Source of the DNA: Sipunculus nudus
Lineage: Eukaryota; Annelida; Sipuncula; Golfingiida; Sipunculidae
Length of the DNA: 64,000 nucleotides
Reading direction: 5' to 3'
Assembly (NCBI GenBank): GCA_026874595.1
Contig: CM049310.1
Span: forward strand, 90,217,556-90,281,555
Shown: positions 57,001-64,000 of the stretch, in pieces
Layout of the letters: the number at the start of each line of letters is the position of its first letter
Position numbering within the stretch: position 1 is the stretch's first letter
Program-made: the position numbers and the translations under genes
The notes under the pieces: generated by a model
Database searches by the model: none
Seen by the model: only the letters and a program-made list of their open reading frames with translations
What the model was told of the DNA's origin: nothing

Positions 57001-60000
57001 CTCAACTGTTTTTGGGTCTCAATTCTTTCTTGGTAACCTCAAAACTTTACGAATAACCTCGACCCTTTCCAGATAACCTCAACTTTTCTGGATAACCCAC
57101 CTCTTTTTTGATACCCTCGACTCTTTCCGGATACCCTTAACGCTTTCCAGATAACCGAAATGCTGTATAGATAAGCTTTACTTTTTCCAGATAATCTGAA
57201 CTTTTTCCATAATACAGGTCTTTACGATCCTATTTCAGAATATTCTCAACTCTTTCTGAATTACCGCATATCCTCAAATAATTACTTATAACATCAACTC
57301 TTCTAGATATTCTAAACTTTTTCTTGATAATCTCAACTCTTTCCGGATTATTTCAACTCTTTTAGGATAACCTCAATTTTTTCGGATAACCCCAAATATG
57401 TTAGGATAACCCTTAATGGATATCTTGAACTCTTTCAGGATCTTTACTCTATTCTAGATAACCTTATTTTTAAACTCTTCCTGGATACCCTTAACTCTTT
57501 CTTAAGTAGCTCCATTCTTTGCTAATAACCTCAACTTTTTCTGATTACCGTTAACTCCTTCCGGATACCCGAAACACTTACCTGAATTCCTCAAGTCTAT
57601 CCGGATCACCTCAACTTTTTCTGGACCCTCTTAAATCTTTCTAGATAAACTGAAGTTTTCCCGGATAACCGCAATTCTTTCAGGATAACCGCAACGCTTT
57701 TCGGGTACACTCTAATCTGCAAACATGAGACATATAAAAAAAAGTTATTTCCAGGTGACTCACTGGCAGAGCCCACAGTTTCACGCTTACTTTCCGGTAC
57801 TCACCTCGTATCCAGCGATCTGTGCCGACATACTTTCTACTGGCATTGGCTGTATCGGGTTCTCATGGGTAAGATAAAGACCATAGGAAATGCTACATCT
57901 AACATTGAAAATATTACCATCTTTGCCATGAGGTACAGTTTTCTTTAAATTAAATAAAAAAAATCGTCCTTAGTTGTAGTACGACCAATAAAAACATTTA
58001 TTTGACGAACATTTGCGAAAACCTCTGCCATCGAAAACACTGGATCCTTCCAGAAACGTTTCAAAATCCAATCGGATAAACCAAATATCATGTCCCATCT
58101 TTCATATATTTTTGTAGATATTCGTGCATCAGTTTAACTGACAGTAAGTATTTAACTCATCAGTTAATATATCACGTTTAACATATACTCAGGAACTGTA
58201 TGTGTCTAATGATATATCCCTAAACGAAGATAGCCAGCCCGGCGTGTACTGAACTCGAGGTTGTGATGATGGACTGGCTGGGCAAGATGTTAAATCTACC
58301 GCAGGAGTTTTTGTGGGGAGGCAAAGGAGGTGGAGTCATACAGGTTAGTGCGACAAAGGAGGTAGAGACATAGAGATAAGAGAGAAAAAGGAGAAAGAGT
58401 CATACAGGTCAGTGAGACATAGGCAGTGGATTCATATATGTGAGTGAGTCAAAGGAGGTGGAATCGTACAGGTCTCGGAGACAAAGGAGACGGAGCCAAT
58501 CAGGTGAGTGGAACAAAGGAGGTGGAGTTCAAAAGGACAGTAAGACAAAGGGGGTTTACTCTTAAAGGTCAGTGAGTCAAAGGAGGAAGAGTCTTACAGG
58601 TCTGTAAGACAAAAAAGTCATACAGGTAAGTCAGACACAGGAGGAAAAGTCATATAGGTAAGCTAGACCAAGGAGGAGGAGTGCTACAGGACAGTGATAC
58701 ATAAGAGAGGGAGTCTTACAGGTCATCCAGACAAACGTTTGGAGGTTTTTTTTTTTCTAAGGTGGGGTCAATCATTAATAGAGTGATGATAACAGGGCAT
58801 TGTAGATTGGATAGGCGAATGAGGGCTTTACAATGTCCAGAAGTGTTGGCGACAAAGTAGGCTTTACAATCCAGATGTGCAAAGTATAATATAAAGATCA
58901 GTGAGATAATTTATTTGTAATCTCTGGAAGGTAAACGGAAGTAAAATGAGCATTGAAATTAAAATTGTATCAAATTTCTTGTGATTTTCTATGATATATT
59001 AGATAGACGGGCAGATTAAAGATATATATTGAAAATGTATCATCTTGTTGCTGGTTTTCAGATATGATTGAGTAGCTGATTAAATAAGTAATTTCACTTT
59101 AGATATCGCATACTATTAATTCTGCGATTTATTCATAGACCTAAAGTTTTCTGTATTTTTTCCTTAATGATTAACTATTCTTGACTTTTTCTTAAAACGG
59201 CACATCCATGAATATCTTCTAGAAATTTTCCTGTTCATAAATGTTCAATCAACGTATCTTTACCATACTCTCTCAACATTTAAAGGGATCAGCGAGTGAA
59301 GTTACACTTGTAACTATGCTGTGTGCCAGAAAACGGGTACTTAGCGAGAAACGGGAAGAACTCAATACGAAAGGAGACTCAGAAATCATGGGAAAGCTGG
59401 TAGCATATTGCTCTGACCAGGTACGTAAAACTGCAAACATACTATTTGAACTATGTAAAATCGGTTGAAATTCTTCTGGGGCAACCTTCCGGTCTACTTA
59501 TAGCCTACAAAACATTCTAAACCTAGGTCATCTTACAGTTGCTGCTTAACTTTGACAATTTAATATCGCAGCTGATTTTCTGCTCTGACCAGCTAACATA
59601 TCAGTCGGTTACCCAAGTATTATGTTTACCGGTAGTCTATTCCCTGACCAGGTAACCTTTCGGGTGGCCTGCTGCTTTGACCGGGTTTCCATAAAGTTAT
59701 GTTTGACGACACAACCTTACAGTTGGCGGTCTGATGCATTGCCCACATTACCTTAAAGCTGGAGGTCCAATGTTCAGAAGACATAACCCTAGAGTTTGAG
59801 GTCTAATGCCCTAACGACATTACCCTAGAATAGGAGGTCTTATCCTCGGACGACATACTCGCACAGATGGAGGTCTATATAATTGCTCTGACGACATAAC
59901 CTTACAGCTGGAGGTCTTATGCTCAGACGACATTACCTTAACAGCTCGAGATCTAATGCTCAGATAACACTACCATGGTAAAAATGTATATGTTGGCCTT

Positions 60001-63000
60001 CTACTGGTCAAATAATTACTGGCTGATAAGAAGATTCTATTAAAAATAATTATAATAGTAATAATAATATTAATAACGGTAATAATATAGAAATGTGTAT
60101 AATTATCTGTAGGCACACTCTTCAGTGGAACGAGCTTGTCTTTTGGCGGCGGTGAAAACCCACAAAGTTGAAAGCGATGAGAATTGCTGTATGCAAGGGG
60201 ACGCTCTGGCTGACGCCATTAATCAGGACAAACAACAAGGACTGATACCTTTCTATGTAGGATTTTTTATTCTTATCTTAACCAGTTTATTTAAGTTAGT
60301 TTTGATTATTTAATAATTGTTTAACTCTAATTCTTACCATCATTACTGTATCCAAAAGAGGCAACTAGCAAAAAAATATTTTCAGAAAGCATTATGACAT
60401 AGGCCTAATAAAACTTTTTAGAAATAATATTAACTTTGACAGGGAAAATTAATACGGTATATTTAAATACATCAACATATCTTGCATTTCATTTAAATGT
60501 GAATTTCCCGCGTGTTTCAGCCAAATACGTTATGAAATAAATGTATAGTTGCAATATTTTATACATGTATACTATGCACACGATTCATTTTTTTTATCAT
60601 TTAGAAAATTGATGGATTTTGAAGATTATGACATATATGTCCATAAGGTTACGTACATTTAGCAATACATCAGAGAAGATTATGATTTAAATTTGGATTT
60701 CTATTTTGCAGGCTGTTGCCACATTAGGTACTACGCCCTCCTGTGCCTTTGATAAACTTCAAGAGATAGGACCTGTCTGTAAGTAAATATCAATATTGGC
60801 TTGTTAATAACGTATGCATTAACTGTGATTTTTTTTTATCAAACCACCTCATGCATTCGTGGACTCAGCCTGTATATATGTGCAAATGAACAGTAATCCG
60901 GACGAACCTTAGGCCACAACAATAAGAAAATTGTCCTGCACAGTGCGACAGTTCAGAAATTAGATGTTTTCTTAGTGAGCACCACAACCTCTGTAAATGG
61001 TCCTGTGTCTCTATCCTACAAAATTACAATATCAAACAGTTCATACTATAATGAAATGCCTGAAATAATAGTATAACATAGTTAACGACCAAACATAAGC
61101 TGATCAAAGCTAATGTTTGGCCTTACAAGGGATATTTATTTTTATTTTATAATGGCCTTGTTAAGGTTTCAAGTCGCCACCAAGGGCGTTGCCAAGGAGG
61201 GGGGGGGGGGGGCTGCAGGGGGCCATGAATAGTACTCACCGTCCTCTCGAAATTTCAATTAGTCAAATAATGTTTAAATGTAGATTTTGAACTTATTCCA
61301 ATATAAGGCTTTGCAGCTACCGTTATTAATGTTTTGTTAATTGATAAATCTGCATTTCCTTAGGTACGATCCTGCAAAAAGATATAACATGATATAAAGT
61401 AATAAAACGTGACATATTGCATTTACCAAATATTTCAGCCCCATCCCTCCCTCAATCCTGGCTCCTTCCCTGGCTCCACCGTTGTTCGTATCAGACATTT
61501 CCCCGCAATCAATAAAAACGTAGTGATAATTCCAAAGTGGATAAATGAATATTAAGTGCTATTCGAAAGACAAGAAGGCATGATCCACTGGTATGTTGGC
61601 GTTGGTTATCATAGTGCCTGTTTTTCTTACAGGTAATAAAGAAAATGTCTGGCTACATATAGATGCCTCCTATGCTGGGTCCGCCTTCATATGTCCCGAG
61701 TTTAGACCGCTGCTTGATGGTGTGGAGGTACTTAAGTTTTTTTATGTTTACGAATTAAACTATCACCACTATAGTTGTGAATACACAACTCGATGTTAAG
61801 TCAATACATGTATATCATTTCCGATGGAAAGAAACCTGTGACGTTTACAAATAGTATTCCACCGACATATAGGAAATGTTAAGTGTCAAATCAAGATCGG
61901 TTTTCTAAGTCTACAGATCATTTTTTTCCAGGTTCATCAGTCAGGCCAAATGAAATACTCCATTTCAACATATGCATTTGTTAGTAGAAGGAGATAGCTC
62001 TTTAAACTAAAATATGTTTTGATATTCATATCTGAGGTGAGTCTTACAATGTTTTGCAGACAAACATATAGATTATTGAGATTTAAAAGTGTATTTTGAC
62101 TTTTTAATAGGTGAATATCATTTTTTTACAATTGTTATCTTCATCTGCCTAGTTTAATCTCATTAAACCCTTTACCATTTATTTTATTAATTCTGACTTT
62201 TGCTTTACAGTTTGCAGATTCTTTCAACTTCAACCCCCACAAATGGATGCTGGTAAACTTTGATTGCTCGGCCATGTGGTAAGTATGTTTTAGACCGGCT
62301 TTTGTGGCTTTGGGATAAACACAGGATTTAATGCCGGTAGTTCATAGGTTCAAATCTCAGTCGAGGAGCTTTGAATTTATTTTACGGTTTGTCCCCTCCC
62401 TGGGTGAACGCATTGCAGTTAATGGGAAGCCGTGCCCCGCGACAGTGTTTCACTTACAAACGAGTGCGTCTTTTATGGTTCCTCGGTGTTATCACCATGC
62501 AATTGGGATGGTTACACACCAGGATACAAAATAATATGATAGAAAGCGAGGGTTACGGTCGTGTCAAGTAGTCCCAAACCAAATTGTAAACTCTGCAGAT
62601 GTACATAGTTAGGGAAAGAATTAGCTACGTTAGCCTTTAAAAAATGGAGGCTGAAAGAGGACTTCAACCAAAAAGATTCTTTAAAAAGTGGGTTTTCTAC
62701 CTATGCATAGGGCCGAGTGATTTTAAACCATTTTATTTTCATATTTTTAAACAATTGGTCCATGTAATATTGGTAGAGCTATATACTGAATATGTATAAG
62801 GAAAGCCATGCGACAAGATTATATCTTTAATTAACTATTCAGGATGTTAGGTTTCCACATGGAGGCGACAATTAGAAACTGGGAAGTCATTAAATTATTA
62901 GCGCAAGCCTCAGAGGTTCTATTAAGATTTCAGCGGTTTTTTTACACCATAATCAAAATCATACTCCCTCACAGTATAATCCCTGGTATCTGCATAGAAA

Positions 63001-63810
63001 TAAAAAGTAAATGAATTAATATATCGTTTATAATATATTAAAGTGATAAACATACTCACACAGGGTTAAAGACACCTCTCAGATTGTGAAAGCCTTCAAC
63101 GTAGACCCCCTGTTTTTAAAACATGATCAGCAGGCCAACGCCGTGGATATCAGGGTAAGCATGGACGCACTCACAAACACGCGCAAAACAACCAGAAAAT
63201 ATATAAGTGTATACAATGAATTTCTAATTGTTACCACTTCTACAAAGGATGTTCGTTTTACTTTTATTTACATGATGGTATCTTAATTGTTTAGTTTAGT
63301 TCATAAATCCTTGGATCTCTGGGTATTTTATGGTTCTCATGCAGCTATTTCACACTGCAATCGTCCCAGTTCTCTGCAATCATTTGTTTTAACCGTTGCT
63401 TGGAGAGCAGATTCTCTATGTTCGACGAGCAGTGTGAGCACAGAGCAAAACAAATTGTAATCAGACCAACAAGATCGTGGTATAGGATACAGCTCTAAAC
63501 ATTCAACATGCGACGTCTGCTCTGGTTTGCCTGACTGCACCGGTTCTGGCACAGGATCATTCAAATTCTTTGCTCTGCCAAACTCTGGAGATGGAACCAG
63601 AGAACCTTGCAATAGAAACAGGAGTTTAACGAACGGAGATCTGGAAAGACTGCAGTATAGAAATGTTTAATCCCCACCATATATTAATTGGTCCGTTAAT
63701 TTCTCTTCCAGCACTGGCAGATACCGCTCGGATTTCGTATCCGTTCACTCAAACTCTGGTTTGTTCTTCGTCTGTACGGAGTGCAGGGATTACGAACACA
63801 CATCAGAAAG
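53800..63810 (+). CDS. Aromatic-L-amino-acid decarboxylase-like gene, copy B (3' end outside window)
   Basis: PLP-dependent group II decarboxylase, probably cytosolic and dimeric like its relatives; no signal peptide is visible. Ten coding exons in the window are intact and joined in frame: 53800-54000, 57755-57868, 58230-58343, 59286-59420, 60113-60256, 60712-60778, 61633-61727, 62211-62278, 63064-63154 and 63712-63810, about 376 residues. Exons 11-12 (about 116 residues in copy A) lie beyond 64000. PLP-site motifs are all present: GSASE, the AHSS histidine, [15 protein letters not shown] and NPHKW. Two departures matter: the mobile-loop Tyr is Ile (DIRHWQ), and HVDAAYAG is HIDASYAG. The substrate (DOPA, 5-HTP, tyrosine or histidine) cannot be told. 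Because the loop tyrosine governs protonation, it may act as an aldehyde synthase or be inactive. Confidence 0.85.
54671..54784 (+). pseudogene. Copy B exon 2a, decayed duplicate of exon 2
   Basis: 114 bases aligning codon for codon with exon 2b: HPHFHVYFP and [13 protein letters not shown]. The conserved THW is ATC ACT AAT TGA, so it holds an in-frame stop (54680-54682). The acceptor AG has become TG and the donor GT is GC, so it is probably no longer spliced. Confidence 0.82.
55530..55815. mobile_element. Possible MITE with tatgcgt-rich inverted ends
   Basis: gtgcgtttatatgcgtatatgcg at the left, cut here to tgcgtttatatgcgtat, faces acgcataaacgcatggatg at the right as an imperfect inverted repeat about 280 bases apart. 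Copy A lacks it. No transposase is encoded. It could also be a simple palindromic repeat. Confidence 0.4.
55830..56510. other. Intron 1 stretch specific to copy B
   Basis: No repeat or exon recognised; it lacks a counterpart in copy A, where the DIRS-type element joins the minisatellite directly. Confidence 0.4.
56515..57715 (+). repeat. ~20-base pyrimidine-rich minisatellite upstream of exon 2b, copy B
   Basis: Counterpart of 9300-10265, about 1.2 kb of ggataacctcaactctttcc-type units ending 40 bases before exon 2b. Confidence 0.9.
57755..57868 (+). CDS. Copy B exon 2b
   Basis: 38 codons between TTCCAG and GTAAGA. Reads [20 protein letters not shown] and [15 protein letters not shown]. The pocket-lining FPAASSYP of copy A is FPVLTSYP here, a change at a position that affects substrate choice in the family. 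Confidence 0.93.
58230..58343 (+). CDS. Copy B exon 3
   Basis: 38 codons between CGAAG and GTTAGT. Reads [20 protein letters not shown], then [18 protein letters not shown]. Its end founds the adjoining array. Confidence 0.93.
58320..58740 (+). repeat. 32-base minisatellite of the exon 3/intron 3 boundary, copy B
   Basis: About thirteen diverged units, each with an exon-3-like aaaggaggtggagtcatacag stretch (cut: ggaggtggagtcatacag) plus donor. Several decoys are as good as or better than the true GTTAGT donor: CAG|GTCAGT near 58409, CAG|GTGAGT near 58504 and the consensus CAG|GTAAGT at 58623-58631. The exon frame meets a TAG ten codons into the intron. Confidence 0.9.
59286..59420 (+). CDS. 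Copy B exon 4
   Basis: 45 codons between TTTAAAG and GTACGT. Reads [20 protein letters not shown], then [13 protein letters not shown]. It contains the ten bases deleted in copy A (59390-59399). Confidence 0.93.
59570..59980 (+). repeat. Degenerate ~36-base array in intron 4, copy B
   Basis: The last twelve bases of exon 4, tgctctgaccag (59409-59420), recur exactly at 59581-59592. CCTGACCAG|GTAACC follows at 59643-59657 and tttgaccg|ggt near 59680. Later units become acagctggaggtctnatgctcngacgaca. As in copy A, this looks like a junction-derived array. Confidence 0.65.
60113..60256 (+). CDS. Copy B exon 5
   Basis: 48 codons between TCTGTAG and GTAGGA. Starts [14 protein letters not shown] with the PLP-stacking histidine and ends GLIPFY. 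Confidence 0.94.
60712..60778 (+). CDS. Copy B exon 6
   Basis: 67 bases, phase 0 to phase 1, between TTTGCAG and GTAAGT. Reads [20 protein letters not shown], then PV. The Thr of ATLGTT contacts the cofactor region in DDC. This exon is deleted from copy A. Confidence 0.93.
61198..61212. repeat. G homopolymer
   Basis: A run of about 15 G in intron 6. Confidence 0.95.
61633..61727 (+). CDS. Copy B exon 7
   Basis: 95 bases, phase 1 to 0, between TTACAG and GTACTT. Reads [18 protein letters not shown], then [12 protein letters not shown]. The second Ala of the usual DAAYAG is Ser. Confidence 0.93.
62211..62278 (+). CDS. Copy B exon 8 (PLP lysine)
   Basis: 68 bases between TTTACAG and [26 protein letters not shown]. 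Carries the Schiff-base lysine. Confidence 0.94.
62296..62535 (+). mobile_element. tRNA-derived SINE in intron 8, copy B
   Basis: Better preserved than its partner at 15205: B box gttcaaatctcagtc at about 62349, core with acaaacgagtgcgtctttta and cctcggtgttatcacca. Same position relative to exon 8 as in copy A. Confidence 0.72.
63064..63154 (+). CDS. Copy B exon 9
   Basis: 91 bases between CACACAG and GTAAGC. Reads [28 protein letters not shown]. The isoleucine replacing the loop tyrosine is at 63149-63151. Confidence 0.93.
63712..63810 (+). CDS. Copy B exon 10
   Basis: 33 codons between CTTCCAG and GTAATA. Reads [20 protein letters not shown], then [12 protein letters not shown]. Confidence 0.93.
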
Positions 63811-64000
63811 GTAATAAGGCAGGCCTTCCACGCAGGGGGTTCCGCCTACGAATTTTATAGTTTCCTACACTGCGAAATGCTTTATTTTAATTGCAATTTT
63901 CTGAAACATTTGTGAGCAAACGCAGATTACGAGGCAACCTCACGTCCCCACCATCTAATAATGATAAAACTATTTAGGTTCAAATGAGCTTTTAAATCAT
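63811..64000 (+). other. Start of copy B intron 10
   Basis: Matches the start of intron 10 in copy A (gtaataaacaggcctcccac against gtaataaggcaggccttcca). Exons 11 and 12 should follow outside the window. Confidence 0.7.

Larger units (their letters stand above)
52776..64000 (+). repeat. Duplicated segment, copy B (runs off the window)
   Basis: Counterpart of 1416 onwards. Compared with copy A it lacks the DIRS-type element, the 232-base expansion, the 53-base repeat and the internal repeat of the exon 2a downstream flank, but has about 1.1 kb at 55380-56510 with no counterpart in copy A. Its left edge abuts the satellite. Confidence 0.8.

Overview
This is a eukaryotic, almost certainly animal, genomic window. 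It holds split genes with GT-AG introns in conserved phases, abundant microsatellites and minisatellites, tRNA-derived SINEs, and fragments of DIRS, Penelope-like, L1-like, CR1/L2-like and Ty3/gypsy retroelements. An invertebrate is most likely and a mollusc is plausible from the gene style and repeat mixture, but no marker in the window fixes the species.

The only protein-coding family I recognise is a PLP-dependent group II decarboxylase of the aromatic-L-amino-acid decarboxylase (AADC/DDC) type. It is present twice, head to tail and both on the plus strand, with start codons 51.3 kb apart. Copy A (2460-18570) keeps eleven of twelve coding exons. It is a pseudogene: exon 4 has a 10-base deletion that gives an immediate stop, and exon 6 is missing. 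Copy B (53800 to beyond the right edge) has ten consecutive intact exons, all with GT donors and AG acceptors; its last two exons lie outside the window. The duplicated segment starts about 1 kb upstream of each gene, near 1416 and 52776.

Four things about this gene pair stand out. (1) Each copy has an extra, decayed version of exon 2 (2a) between exon 1 and the working exon 2 (2b). It has the same length and phase, which suggests a former mutually exclusive exon covering an active-site segment. (2) The catalytic mobile loop reads DIRHWQ in both copies where family members read DYRHWQ, so the mechanistic tyrosine is replaced by isoleucine. (3) Intron 3 of both copies begins with a 32-base minisatellite made of the exon 3/intron 3 boundary itself, so it carries many decoy 5' splice sites. 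Intron 4 has a more degenerate array that appears to come from the exon 4/intron 4 boundary. (4) About 1 kb of a ~20-base pyrimidine-rich minisatellite lies just upstream of exon 2b in both copies. Copy A alone also has a DIRS-type element in intron 1 and a 232-base repeat expansion in intron 5.

The ~34 kb between the genes holds no gene I recognise. From left to right it contains: a CR1/L2-like LINE fragment (minus, 20.3-21.7 kb), a degenerate ~230-base repeat (23.2-24.1 kb), a Penelope-like fragment (minus, 25.5-26.7 kb), an L1-like reverse transcriptase fragment (plus, 29.7-30.7 kb), CTCF-like motifs near 31.5 kb, SINEs, a ~2.2 kb block present twice (33.8-36.0 and 40.8-42.9 kb), a homogeneous 58-base satellite of about 27 copies (39.0-40.6 kb), a degenerate 330-390-base repeat (44.4-48.8 kb), and a ~112-base satellite (48.8-52.8 kb) interrupted by a broken Ty3/gypsy gag fragment. 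No rRNA gene, complete tRNA gene, CRISPR array or bacterial-type operon is present.
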